Assembly (NCBI GenBank): GCA_002633025.1
Contig: NMRB01000994.1
Location: 135,874 to 199,873 of the forward strand
Source of the DNA: Notospermus geniculatus
Taxonomy: Eukaryota; Nemertea; Pilidiophora; Heteronemertea; Lineidae
DNA length: 64,000 nt
Direction: 5' to 3'
The first letter of the stretch is position 1. Every line of letters starts with the position of its first letter. Under the pieces are notes generated by a model that worked only from the letters and a program-made list of their open reading frames with translations, did no database searches and was not told the DNA's origin. The position numbers were made by a program, and so were the translations under genes. Below, piece by piece: positions 1-14,300 of this stretch.

Positions 1-1530
1 CATTCACCACCAAAGAATTTTGTCTTCTTGCTTGGCTCATGGGCTAAATATATTTTTGGTGATTCACTTTGCCCCGGGTTCCCCTATGCCCCGAAAATCT
101 GTTGAAATGGATCCTTATTTTGCTGTCTATTTTCGTTGTATTAGGCTTGTAATTCCGTGTATTTTTCAGTGAAATTCTCATCTCATAGCATATTTTGTAC
201 ATGTATGTACAGTCATATGTCAGGATAGGTACCAAAAAAAGATATGTGAGTGTATTAGAAATATTAAGTTACCCTCCCCTGCTTTGCCTATTTGCCCCGT
301 CTTACCTTATGAAAGTACTCTATCATTTGAACCAAGTACCATTTGAGCCTAATGAGTACTATATATACCATGTGAACCATATTTTATCGTGATACACCAT
401 TTCTGAGCCCCCCCCNCCCCCCATATGCGAGGAGCAAACGATTCTGGAGGCAGCTTTTGTGCAGGTTTGTTGTTTTAAAGTTGCTGTTGTAACACCACCC
501 TCATGCTACCCAAAGGAACATCCTTTTTGGAAGTGAAGACATGCAAAATACCAAATACAAAAAAAATATATCCTCCAAAGGTTCGTATTTACATAGAGAA
601 AGAGACTCCATTCATGTTCATTCCCTGACCAACGCACGTGTTTTTTATCTATTTTTAACGCTCGGAATTCCATGCCTGACGTCACGATGGGTTCCCCAGA
701 GCTATTTGTCGATTTACCCGGGATTCTGCCCTGGACCTGCTTCTTTAGTCTCGGCCTTCTGGTGAGGAGCCATCATCTTAGAATCGGATGATGGGACCAT
801 CCGATCCATTATTTTTGGGATGCCCACACTGTGCGCTTACTACTGGGATAGCATGCTGTCCGCAATATAGCGCATCGGAATATGGTGGATAATGGATGCC
901 CGTACCATCCAAATTCGTATGGATGGCCAGCCGTCCCCTTTCAGCCTGCCAACTATCCCTGTATGAAAAACTTCACTTTTTACTGGCTGATGTAACAGTA
1001 CATAGTCCACGCTGTACACATATGATATTTTGGAACAAGCTGCTAATTTCTTTCGCCTGCACAGCCCTAAGTACTAATTACAGAAAGTAGTGAAACAAAT
1101 TCCAAATGCCTTTATTACACAACCAGTTTAGGTATTGTGTACAACAGATTAACAAGATACATCAAGATGGCATTATGTGGCATAGATGTGGAGGTAACAG
1201 CTTATTCCTTATCACTAACAATAGAAGGAGCTGGTTGATATTACGTCATAATCAATGATAGGCCTACGGTAGGTCAACCATGAAATTCTCAACAAGATCT
1301 GCAGTACATTCCGAGGTTTCCCCAAAGTTGAAAACCTCTGTTAAGTCCCAGCACCTTTCGACCATAATCATATTATCCTGGAACTCAAGGCTTGCTCTGA
1401 AATATTTCGATTTAAAATTTGTTCTTTTGGTATATTTACCCAGGTGACCACATGGTCCATAGAACATTTTATTAGCTCACCTGTGAGCTATAGTCGTGAC
1501 GCGGAGCAAGGAATATTACATACCTTGCAA
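1..1530. other. Upstream flank, no gene recognised
   Basis: Only short frames without recognisable domains. There is a poly-C run with a single N at 416. No exon, RNA gene or clear transposon end could be supported. Confidence 0.5.
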
Positions 1531-2092
1531 TTAACTGTCGGTGTGTAACAGTAATTGAAGGTGGAAGCCAGTAATTGATGGCGTATGGCAGTAACTGAAG
1601 GTGTGGCAGTAAATAAACTTGTATATGGCCGTAATTGAAGGTGCATGGCAGGAAATAAGGTGTATATGGCCGTAATTGAAGGCGTATGGCAGTAATTGAA
1701 GGTACATGGCAGTAATTGAAGGTATGGCAATAATTGAAGGTGAACGGGAGTAACTGAATGTGTATGGCAGTGATTGAACGTGTATGGCACTAATTAGAGG
1801 GATATGCTAGTGATAGAAGGTGGATGGCAGAATTAAAGGTTTATGGCTAGTAATTACAGGTGTATGGCAGTAATTGAAGGCGTATGGCAATATGAAATTG
1901 AAGGTGGATGGGAGTGATTGAAGATGTATGACAGTAATTAAAGCTCTACGGCAGTAATTGAATCGGTGAGTTCAACAAGGGCCCAACTCCTCAGCTTTTC
2001 ACTGAGGAGGGGGGCGGTTGTTGAATTCACCGATTCAACAGTAGGTGTAAGGCAGTGATTGAAGGTGTATGGTAGTAATGAAAGCCGGGTCT
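1531..2092. repeat. Minisatellite, ~20-bp unit GGTGTATGGCAGTAATTGAA
   Basis: More than twenty degenerate copies of the roughly 20-bp unit run in tandem just upstream of the sacsin-like start codon. Copies vary by single substitutions and small length changes. The array is interrupted by a small foldback at 1958-2038. Confidence 0.9.
1958..2038. mobile_element. 81-bp foldback inside the minisatellite
   Basis: The ends TTGAATCGGTGA and TCACCGATTCAA are inverted, followed inwards by TTCAACAA/TTGTTGAA and CTCCTCAG/CTGAGGAG, leaving a short loop. It interrupts the tandem array and is probably a tiny non-autonomous element. Confidence 0.6.
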
Positions 2093-2210
2093 ATGAAAGT
2101 TGATTTGTAGGTGTATGACACAATTCATGATGACAGTAGGCATAGGAGAATATCAAATTCTCAAGTTCCATTTATTTGTATGTTCCAGTTATTTATGTTG
2201 ACAGCAGAAA

Positions 2211-2306
2211 ATGGCCGATTCACTGGAATGGGATTGGCAACCAACGCTCCAGGAGAAGATAACAGAAATCCTTTCTCAGTATCCAGATGATGCCCAGATT
2301 TTGAAG
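2211..2306 (+). CDS. Exon 1 of sacsin-like gene (start codon)
   Basis: The ATG at 2211 opens 32 codons ending LSQYPDDAQILK, then the donor gtgagt. The segment matches the conserved lead-in to the first sacsin repeat (bulky residue, then a pattern ending YPD..QILKELIQNA), and the next exon supplies ELIQNA in phase 0. The preceding bases show no in-frame alternative I would prefer. No promoter was recognised upstream. Confidence 0.75.
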
Positions 2307-5300
2307 GTGAGTTGTCGGTTTTCTAGACCTAACTTGACCAAGTGACAGACAATGGGTGAGGTAAAGTGTTGTAATAGTTAACAGTTTTAGTTATGGTTAA
2401 AGTTTAGTTAACTATGCTACAACTGCAAGATTTGTCCACCAAATTCAAAAAGTTTAGTTGACTAGTAGTTTACTGCTAGTTAACTAAACCATAGCTATTT
2501 TCTAATGGGTATGGTATAGATAACTGGCAGTTAACCTGAGCTTTTGAAGTTTATTTCTAGACTTTGCATTACAAAATGTACAGCAGTTATCTTAACGCCT
2601 AGCCGTTAACTAGTAGTTAACTGGGATGGGTGGACAAATGTTTTAGTTAAGGTGAATTGTGGAGAAGGCAGCCATGTTTTTGTGCCAATGCTGCAGGCTG
2701 TGGCAGTCATAGCTTAGGCCTATCTGCTGTAGAGAACCGTGTGCACCTGAAGCAACACACATGATTCAAGGAATCACTTCCAAATCTGCGGAGGTTTCCT
2801 ATGAGGATTCCCTATTTAGTTTATGACATGTTAACTGCTAGTTAACTTGCTGTTAACCAGCTGTTGACAGGCAGTTAACCAGTAGTTGACGCGAGCTTTG
2901 GTAATTATCAGGGTTCAGGTTAAATAAACCTTAGTAACTGTAACTATACCTGACAACTAAATCATTTGACCGCACCCAATGACTAATTGTCTCGAAATGG
3001 TCAAGGTGGTGGATTAGTTTGTTCAGCATCAGTGTGTCTATCAAATGTGTACTTCGTTGCATAGGTCCAGTTTGCTTGTAATGATACCCATCTGCTAATT
3101 TACCCATCTACAAGATCTATGACAAATGCACTCTGTTGATACAAAAGAGCTATTTTTGGCCAACAGTGCTCATTCTTGATAAACATGATGGGCCGTATTC
3201 ATAAAGGGTGATCATCGCGCGATTAGCCTAGACGCGGATAACTTTTGTACGCTGGTTAAAACAGGTTTGTACGCGTGTCGATAAACACCCTTGATGATCG
3301 CAATTCACAAGAGATGATCGCCCGTTTATCTGTCCGCGTCTAACTTCCGCTTAATCACCGATTTTATTGCTGCGGGCATTCCCCAGTCACTGAAAGATCA
3401 TGTAACGAAGTACGTAACATGTCAGAACAAAGGTCCTGGTCATGCATGGCACCGTAGATTTTGATTGCGCGCCGGACGCCGATGGTTTTGCGTCGAAGTA
3501 TGAACTAGGCCTAACAGCCCAACATGTCGAAAAAACGAGCTGGCAATTTTGCAGCCAGTCAGCGGATGTGGCTAATTGAGGCTGAAACATTCGGAAAGAT
3601 GTGATTGAAAACAAACGTTCAGATGCTACAGCCAATCAGAAGAAGCAAGTGGCATGAGATGCTGTCGCACGTGATTCCCGGATTTGTATGATCTGTAAAA
3701 ACACGCAAATCAACAGGCTGCCTTGGTTCTGCCTCTTCCCATGCTTCCTCTGCACCTAATTCGAGGATACGGAGTGGATTCACTGCGAAGCTTCAGCGCG
3801 CCTAAGGCGAATTGACAGTTTGTACGCGAGATAAACAAGCCCCTTGGGACGTTTAACATTTCTTTTGTTACTTGCACGCGGGTGTCTACTTTTGTACGTT
3901 GGTTAAACGTCTGGTGATCTAATCACTCTTTATGAAATGCTGTCTAACTTGAACGTGCTATTATCCCCTGTTTAGTCAGCGTTTTTGCTAGTTAGTCGCG
4001 TCTAAGAGAAAAACACCCTTTATGAATATGGCCCGATGAGTTTAGCTTGCATTGCTGATTCTTGAAACAAAAGAGCATGGCCTATATTGCTCATACTTGA
4101 TACAAAAGTGTTTGGCGTCATGCTTAAAAAAATAGAGCTTGTCCTACTGAACATTACCAATGCTTGAAACAAAAGAGCTTGTCTAACATTAGGGGCCTAC
4201 TCATACTTGAAACAAGAGCTATATGGCCGTGCGTGAAACAAAAGAGCTTGGCCTAAATTGCTCATGCTTGAAACAAAATGCTAAGCCTACATTGCCCATA
4301 CTTGATACAAAAGAGCTTGGACCTATACCTGAAATAACAGAGCTTAGCCTACATTAGCCATCCTTGAAACAAAAAATCTTGACCGACTACACGACTCATA
4401 ATTGAAACAAAACAGTTTAATTTGGCCTGCCTTGGTCATTTTGTGATACACAAGAGCTATCAGGCCCACAATATATGGCTCATACTATTTGACCTGCACA
4501 GGTACCAATGAGATGTGTACCTGCACGCTCAATTCTTATTTGATTTGTTGGTCATCATTTGGGGCAGGACCCAAAAATTCCTTGTTCATGAACCGTCTAT
4601 TTCACTAGTCACTGGTCTAACAGCACAAAGAATCTCATTAGTGGTAGGCAATCAGATATTTGTGAACCAAACCGCCTGTTTTTTATCAATTATGATGAGT
4701 TTTTATTTCTCTTTTCAAGGAACTCATTCAAAACGCAGAAGATTCTAATGCAAAATGTGTCAAGTTCTTGTACGATAAGAACAGCTACACCACAGTTGGC
4801 CTTGAAGATGAAACATCTCGTGATCATCAGGTGCTTTTATTAATTCTATCATTCAATAACGAAAATGTTCTGGGGAACATATGGAAGCCCATGGCCTTTG
4901 TTACAGTTGAATGATGTTGATATTCAAATTGGCAACATTAGTTTCTTCATTTGGCAAAATAATGTCAAACTTCATCTTGAATGTATACCCACCACATGCA
5001 TGTCAAAGATGCAGAACTCACCTGGAGGGCAAGTCCACGGTAATATTCAGGATATGTTTTACTTGTTCAGTGCAGTCTCTGCAACTCATGGCACCAAAGG
5101 ACCAGTACCTGCATCCGTGACTCAACTAATTAGCGAACAGTGCACTAATTATGAATAACAACGAACTTAATTCATACCAGGGGCAAAGAAGGACAAGGGC
5201 CTGAAATGATGTATTACATCTTTCTGTGGTTCCAAAATTTGCAGAAACAGCACGGAATAAGTCAAAACATGTCACGTGCATGACCGTGGAATTGTCATGG

Positions 5301-8300
5301 AAGAACTGAGTGATATGAGTTCAGGCCGGATTTGGGGTATGGGGCATAAGGCAATCTGAACGTCAGAGAACGATTCGTACCAGCATCGTATCTCTGATGT
5401 ATATCGGACAGCGCCATATTGCTCCGCGATCTACTTCTTCGGTCATTTTGAACATGACTGTTCAAATCTATCGATCTGAATGATCTATCATAAGTTACCA
5501 ATTAGGGATTGTGAGTGAGTGACACATAGAAAAATGAGTTGAAGCATGTTACCTTTACCTGATGAAGGGTTACTCACGCTATAGCAGCAGGTTGAACTTC
5601 TCAAGTGGTGAAGCGAAGGCCGGGCGGCCATTTTGGTTTCGATGTTGCATCAGTCCAGCCTCGGTGTTATCACTGGCTAAAATTTGCCTAAATCCACTTA
5701 AAAACTTCATATTCTACAAGAAATAAATTATCCCACCGATATAATGTGCAAAGAACGCATCAATACGTTACAAAATATCAGCATAGGTCTGCACTATATC
5801 CAGTGTGGACGATTACGGTCAAGGTCACAGACTATTCACTCACATGCGGCGAATCACTGAATTATCTCGCGATCTGCGAGATGATTACTACGCCGAGGCT
5901 CCTATATACAGTCGAGGTAGGTTACGATGCCCGCCCGAATGTAGCCGAGTACCTCCGAAGATGACGTCGATTGGGGCATAAGGGTAGACCCTACTTTTCA
6001 CATGTCCCATGTAGGCCTTCTTACGAATAAAGACATTTCATTTTACTGGCTTGACAACCAACAAGATTTGCAAAATTTGTCCCATTATTGTAAAAATTTA
6101 TATATGGTGCAAGAATTTTTTTTTCAATATTCAAACTATCTTCAATTTTCTTAAACATTTTCGTATTCCCTTTAAGGATGAAGCTCTGTACGCCTACAAT
6201 GATGCCACCTTCACTGAGACAGATTTCAGGAACCTTCTGAATGTTAGAAGGAGCAGCAAGAAGGCCGACCGGACGAAGGTTGGACGATTTGGTCTTGGGT
6301 TCAAATCAGTCTTTCATTTGACTGGTAAGAAATGAATGTATCCTTATATATCATTTTACAGGAGCTCACATCATTTTGGAGAAATGCATACAGTAATTTT
6401 GTCCTTTGACCTAACGTGCCGCTGTATGCTTTAGGTTTTCTATCTGGAGGCGGACGACGTAGCCTTTGACCTTTAGGCAGCCTCGTTCATAGGTTTACAG
6501 ACGCGGCGGCCAGTGTACAACGTATACCACAGAGCTAACTCATTGTGGCGAGGTTGATCATGATCTTGTGTCAAAGCATCCTCGACAAGACTGTTCAATG
6601 CTATCTACTGAATCATCTAACTTACCAATTAGGCAGTGAGACTGTTGCCACACATAAAAGAATGAGTTTAAAGCATGTTACAATGTACCTGATGAAGGGT
6701 TAATCACACTATAACCGCGTGTTGTCAATCTCAAGTGATGGAAAGTAGGGCGGCCATTTTTGTTAGCTGAGATTTCGAAATAATATCAGTCCAGCCTCGG
6801 TGTTACCACTGGCTATTTTTAGGTTGGCCAGGACACCAGTCTTATGAAGGTGGGGGAGGGATAAAGAGTCACCTCATACCTACCACAAGAGAAATTCTTG
6901 CTGTTTTGTTCATCCTTTCCCAAGTACCGGTATTTTTATACTTTCTTGCAAGGAAAACGTTGCTGTCAACCAACTTTCCTATATACGTGTACTCAATTGG
7001 ACATTCCCACTTCGAAAAATGCATTAAGCCTAGCGCACATCGACCTTGCGACTGAACGCAACAGTCGCTATCGATGTAGCCTACCGGTACGCGTTCCGCG
7101 CACATCGGTAACGACTGGTCATATCATTGCGACAAGTGGCACAATCCAGTCTTCAATCTGGGGCGCGTACATCGAACAGGCAACTGAACTGAATGCTACA
7201 CGGAAATTGTTGATGTCTTTCTATCGGACCACTCGGGATTTCAGCACATGACCAGGTGTGCTCCACAAAGAAAGGATAATTCATTGCCAGAGCGCGCACA
7301 TCGAAAGCAACTGAAGACAACTACGGTAGAAGCAACGGTCGGCAACGAGTAGAACATGAGCAACTGGCTGGAACTAGCGGCAACGGTCGGCAATAGCGTT
7401 GCCGGGGCGCACACATCGGCCTGTTTGAGCATCTGATCAGTTGCTGCTGTTTCCAGCCAGTCGCCCACCGTTGCCGGAAACGCCATTGCCGGTAGTTGCT
7501 TCCAGTCGCAAGGTCGATGTGCGCTAGGCTTTAGGATCACTTCTTTTTTAGTGTTTTCTTCAAAGTCATTTGTGTAAATCTGCCTGAAGCAGACAGAAGA
7601 CTGACACACCTGTAATATTTCTTATGGAACTAGTTGGCACGTCTTAATCCGTGTCTCGTGCATTGAACCCCTTGCAGCTACTATATGGCACGGCTTAATA
7701 ACCCACCGGCCATGGAGGATTTCCTTTTAATTTATGGCCTATTGGTTGGCGCGTTGGCCTCGTTGCTAGCAACATAGAGCGCGGTCACTACATGGATGGG
7801 TGACCGGCACGCGCCGTACAAAACATCTAGAAGGCCCGAAATCTATCTTGCAGACCCAGATCACAAATCCACCTGGTGGAGGATATTGGTAACAATCTTC
7901 TCTGGGAAAGAACCAACTACTGATCTCTCTGGGAAAGAAAAAGCGGATATCCGTTGCTCCAAGCACAAGCCTCGTCTTCCTGAAACGGATCCATTTCTAT
8001 AACCCGGCCATTTTATCGGTGTATTGCGGCACTCATTCCACCATGCTTTATTTTACAGAGTTACCAACCCTTTTGAGCGGAAAATATCTGGCTAAGATCA
8101 GTCCATACATCGCAAGTCTGCCACGCAAGGCACATTTGCAGCTCAACAAAGATTTCCCAGCGGAATTGGACAGTTTCCGAGGAAAATTTCAAGGCTACAA
8201 TGATGAAGCTTCAAAGAGTGGTGTCTACAACGGAACAATTTTCAGGTTTCCTCTCCGAAAACGTCCATCAGAGATATCGAAAACACTCTACAGTGAAGAC

Positions 8301-11300
8301 AAGATCATGGTCTTGTTCAAGGCTCTCAAAGATCGAGCCTACATGAATTTGCTCTTCTTGAAATCCTTGGAACTGATAGAGGTATACGTGCAAGAAAAAG
8401 GCGAGACCAGCCCGACACTTTTCCTGCGTATTTCTATTGCGAATAGCGACAAATCCATGCTGGATACGAGGGCAAGTTTCTTTCAACAGCTTTGCACGGA
8501 AGAGGGTGACGTTTTCAACGAACAGTTTCACCTGACTTACCAAGTGGACATTGAGACAACGGACGGTTGCGGGGACCAAGAGTTGAAAAGCTTCCTTGTG
8601 TGTCATTTCTACGATGGGAAAAACGTATCACAAAGTATGAAATGTTTGCTGAATGATGAAGAACTGAGCTATCAGCCACTGGTCAGTGTTGCTGCCCCCT
8701 TGAATCAAGCTCAAGATTGCATTTCTGCCCCCAATGGACATATCTTCTGTTTCCTACCCCTACCAATCCATGATGACAACAGTTTAACTGGTCTCCCAGT
8801 CCATGTGAGCAGTTTCTTTGTCGTAAGCTCAAACAGAAGTGAGATAAAATGGCCGACAGCGAAGCAGGACCCTGCTAAGATGTCTGATAGTCTGAAGTGG
8901 AACCGTTGCCTTTTGACAGAGCTCGTCCCGAGGGCATACCTACAGCTTCTTGTAGACGGAACCAAATGGCCAACATTCCAATCACAAGATATGTTCAACG
9001 CATTTCCTGATGTTGACGTCGTTGATGAAAAGTGGAGAAATACATTCATGGTACCATTCCTAACAATGGTCATTGCATTACCAATTTTCCCAACAGCTGG
9101 TACAACAGGGCAATACGTCAGAGTGAAGGATGCTGTTATCTGTCCTCTATCACTTGCTGCAGAAACGAGGCAAGTGTTGGTGCGCGTACTGCAAGACTGT
9201 GGAAGAAATATTGTATGTCTACCAGAACATATAATCAAAGCGGTAAAGAGATTCAGCCAGGATGCACCAGTGGAAACAACACCCAGGGTTGTAGCACAGG
9301 AGATGAAGAAGTCTGAAAAGTAAGTGCATTTGGTTGAGTGATTAATTTGGTCCTCACCTATTTCAAACGTTGCCCTTAATCTTCGGTGTGATGTACTGCC
9401 TCTCCTGCAGCACTGTTAACATTGTTTCTGTCCATTCTCAAAAATACCTTCATTCCTATGAAAACTGACAGTTAGTCACGCTGTTCTCAGGTACAAGTCT
9501 TACTCACGAGAAGAGAAGCTGTGCTTACTGCGGTACCTTCTTGGGGAAGACCCAATTAGACCAGCTGACTTCCACCGCCTAGAATTACTCCCTCTATCTG
9601 ACGGAACCTTTGCAACATTTGGACCAAAGTCTGCACATGCCATCTTTGTTGATGTGGAAAATCTTCAACATATCTTGCCAACCCTTGAGCACTGGTTCCT
9701 GAGTAGTGACTTAGATGTGATATTGTCCAGCAAACTCTGCCAGAAAAATATGCTAGGTAAATCTTTTTGGGATATTCAATGTACATTTCTTTACCAGCTC
9801 AGTTATAACCCACCTATCATTATTGTTGATGCATCTTGTTGGGACCATTCACGACTTAAAATTTAGTCCCTCAAATCTTCGATTTGACTTTACTCCCTTT
9901 AAAAATATGCTGTTTTTGTTAAAGGGCATTTCTCCAGTAGAGAATGGATATTACAAAATCAAATTTTTACTTTCATCTTTGATATTACAACTTTCATCTT
10001 TGATATTACAAAAAATCTAGGAGATTCAGGCAACACTGCTGGAAATTATAATGTGAAGTATTTTCAGTTATAAGGCAAGATAAATTGATGAAAATTGAAA
10101 TTCATGTTTTTTTTGCACAGAGTGTCCTCACATGGCCTTGTTTTGGTACCATTCTTAAGTTCCCCNCCCCCCCCATAGGCCAGATTACATCCATGAAAAC
10201 CATGGTGTTTTGGCATCTACAAGAACTGATTGAGGAACAGTGGACAAGCACAACATAATACAGTTGGGATGAATGTGACTTTGAAGCCTTCTTTTCAGAA
10301 GTAATTTTTTTTGTAATTCCATTACTGTAATTCCGTTACCACGCACTTTCTTTAGAAATGTTAATTTCTCTTAGATGTAGAAAGATTTGGTGACGGTTAA
10401 TATCAGAACTAAAAACTAACAACCTAAGCTGTGTTATCATACTGTTATTGTAATCATACGTTCTGCGGGTATTGTGCAATAATTTTTTAAAGTTGGTGAC
10501 TGTTTTTGCACTGTCTCTCTGATTAATTCCGTTACCGACAAAAGTGGGCAACACTGATCCTTAAGCTTGAATTGTAGACTGGGTTTTATCCTGTTCAAAA
10601 ATATTTTGGACTGATATGCCCAGGATATGACCGATTTCATATCCGTCGTATTTTCCAGATAAGGGTGGGAGCGAAAAATATGGCTAAATTTTGCTCTGAT
10701 TTGTAATTCCATTACCAGAGAATTGCCCTAAAGAGTATTTCATAACTTATCCAACCTCCATTTTTCAGCTTACACGCAACTTGCTCCCTGCACAAGCCAG
10801 ACTGTCTTCCAACTCTTGCCAAGCATATTCCCGAAGTATTGTGCAAAGCAAAAGATTGTCAACACCGGTGGTGATCCAAAGCTTCAACATCTCACAGAGC
10901 CTTGGCTCAAGAGCCTGTGGCTGTTCCTCAACCGTGCGTTCTTAAATTATCCCAACCACATTGACTTGATTAAAGAACTGCATATCCTACCCATCAGTTG
11001 GAGCTCAGGAAATCTTCAACTGTCCAAACTCAGTGGTGGGGCAATTTGTGTTGCAAACCATCTCCATGGTGGAAGCCTTCCTGAACATATTTCCAGCAGC
11101 TTGCCTTACTTCAACATAAAAGTTCTAGTTGACATACCAGATTACGTGAAGCAACTGCCACGAGTTTTCGACCAGTGGATCTTTCAGCCAAATCCCGAGT
11201 CTGTAATGCGAGCTCTGTTGAAGGCTAACAGTGAGGACTCCAGCATTAGCCATGTTAGCGCAGAACATTGCCAGTTCAACAAATGGGCAAGCCAAGCCCA

Positions 11301-14300
11301 GAGAGGAGCACTGCTGAAGTTCTTTGAGCCACTTTCTCATTCTCACACTGGCTACAACAACTTCAAATTATTCCTTAGGAACCTGTATTTGTTTGAAACA
11401 GTGGATCAAAGCAATTATCAGCCAGTTCATTTCACAAGCATAGCTAAGGCACACTTGGCAGTTAGGCAGTACAATATCCCTGTAAGATCTCCCTGCTTAC
11501 TTCTGAATGTCGGCGACGCAGTGGCTCTTGAGATGTCGAAGTTCTTAGGTGCCCAAGTCATAACTGAGACCAAATTCCTTGAGTTCTACACCTTTCAAGA
11601 AATAGAGCAAGGACGCCTGGGGCCCAAAGAAGTGCAGGAGGTTATGATGTACATACTTGATGACTTTCATGGCCACATCAAGCAAAGCGGGACATTTCAT
11701 CAACGTCTTGTTGAGTTGGCGTTTTTGACTGATGCATTGGGCAGAGCGAGACGGGTTTCTGATTGTTTTGATCCCAGTGATAGCATCCTCAGAAGGCTGT
11801 TCTATGCCGAGGACAGATTTCCTCCAGTTGTATACCAAGGATATTTGGAAGTACTTCAGAAACTGGGACTGAAAAAGAGGAACCTAGTGACTTGGCGAGA
11901 TCTGCTGACGACAGCGCAACTGATTGACAAAAAGGGAAGGACTGACAAGAAGAACATGGAACAGAAAAGTCAGGGTATCAGTGAATTCGTATCAGAAAAT
12001 CGAGGAATAGTGATGGTAAATGGTGTTAAAGAGCAACTGAATGACCTCGCATGGGTGCCGGTACAAGGAGATAGGGGCTTATTTCCACAATGCTTACCTT
12101 GGGGAGTTGTAGAAGAGAACTTCCAGAAGCCAAGTTCCGTATGTCTGTCATCAGAAATTTCCATAGCTGGTTCTTCCATGCCGTCAGTCAAGACGGCTAT
12201 TGTGAAAGACGAAGTTGTGAGACTGGTGCGTAGCGGAGAATTATTGCCCTTAGCAAAGGTTGTGGAACATTTGCAAAACATTGTAAACCACTACAGACCA
12301 GACGAAAAGGTCCTTTTAATGGGGTTTGTGAGACAGGTGTACGATACCCTGAAGCAGTACCACGTTGCCTACGTCCAGGCGGAGATGTCCTCAGTCGGGT
12401 TGATGAACTGGGTCTGGCATGGCAATGGATTTGTTCAGGCTGATTGTCTGGCATTGAATCTCTCTGATAACTTTGCCCCATATGCCTTTTTACTGCCTGA
12501 TGAGCTCCAAGGAATTCGGTCGTGGCTTCTGAAGATGGGCGTGAGACAAAGATGTGATTGGTTTCAGTTGTTACAGCGAATTAAGCTTTGGCATGATGAA
12601 CATGGTGATACCCATCCAGACCGAGTTGCTAGCGATCTCGTGATCGTCACGAAGGTGCTAAGGAAGATTGTGAATGAATCTTCTGGCAGTCCACAAAAGT
12701 TGAATGGTCAGGCAAGTCACCTTCTGCTTCCAGTGGAGAATCACGAAGGAAGGTTACAGCTTCTGCCTGCAAGCGAATGTACGTATGCAGATACAGGGGA
12801 AAGAAGTTTCCTTGACGATGCATTTTCACAGGATGACAGCAGCGAGACTGTTCATTACATTCACGATTTGGTTCCAAGGGACGTTACAGAAGCAATGGGT
12901 GTGAGCACAACCACAAACCGATTGCTTGAAGGCGACTCCGAAGGAATCAACTTAGTGGAGAGTCACGGCCAGCAGGAATCCCTGACACATCGCCTGAGGT
13001 TGATCATACAAGACTATCCTGATGGTTTGGCCATTCCAAAAGAATTGATCCAGAATGCAGACGATGCTGGTGCAACTGAAGTGAAATTCCTTTACGACGA
13101 AAGAGAGAATGTGGATCATATGGATGGTTTGTTGGATGATGGGATGAGAGAATGCCAAGGAGCAGCACTCTGGGTTTATAATAATGCCATATTCACTGAC
13201 AATGACGTGAAAAACATATCAAAGCTGAGTGGAGCAACAAAAGAAAGCCATGGTGACAAAATTGGTAAGTTTGGCCTTGGGTTCAACGTCGTATACAATG
13301 TCACAGATGTCCCAAGCTTCATTACAAATGAGTCGGTTGTTTTCCTTGATCCACACCGGTCACACCTCGGAAAGGCCAAGATAAGCCAAAGTGATACTGG
13401 ACTGAAAATCAACATTTGCACCAACAACAGACGAAGTGCGCACATTCGAAGAAGGTACTATAGCCAGTTTAAACCGTACAATGGAGTCTTTGGTTGTCAG
13501 GTTGAAAAAGATGCCCAGCAAGTTCCTTTCAAAGGAACGTTGTTCCGACTACCACTCCGGAAATCGGGAGCAAAGAGTGAGATAAGCAATATGCCATATA
13601 CAAAAAATGATGTGAGAGAACTCTTCCAACTGATCATTGATCAAGCCAGCAACTTGTTTCTCTTCACACAGAATGTGAAGTCCATAGAGTTGTATCATCT
13701 ACCAGGAAATGTGAGCGACCCATCGAAATCTGATCCAATTTTTCGAATGGAAACCAAGATCGCCAGTGTTCTTAAACCATTACCAAGTGGCGTTGGCGTC
13801 CCCAACAACAGTCTGCTGGCCACGGCTTCCTCCCTCGTGAGCAACAGAAACTATGCTCTGCCACAAGACATAAGCCGGACCTCCTTTGTTGTTGCGGACC
13901 TGATGTTCAAGTCCAGTGGAGGGCTAATGCTGAAGGGGCAAAACAAGGAGGTCGGCTGGCTGGTGCATGATTGTATTGGGACAAATGAATCCATGGCATA
14001 TGCTCGTAGAGGTCACCAAACATCCTATGTTCCAGTTGCGGGAGTTGCTATCCGGCTTGAAATACGGGATGGAAAATGTCTGCCCATTTTGTTCAAGGAA
14101 GGGTCAGGTCCTTTGTTCTGCCATCTTCCTCTTCCATCGTCTGTCAGGAGTGGGTTACCAGTTATTGTCAACGGAAGCTTTGCCATAAAGCCTGATCGAC
14201 GCCAGATCGTTCAGATCACATCAGATGACAAAGAAAACAATCCCATGGATGCCTGGAACGAGAAGTTAAAGACGGATGCCATCACTCTGGCTTACACTGG

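Noticed and set aside
1531-2092. CRISPR-like regular repeats
   Set aside because: The units are directly adjacent without unique spacers and the DNA is eukaryotic; it is a minisatellite.
7241-7609. 122-aa minus-strand frame
   Set aside because: It lies mostly inside the MITE at 7027-7530 and reflects its internal CAACGG repeats.
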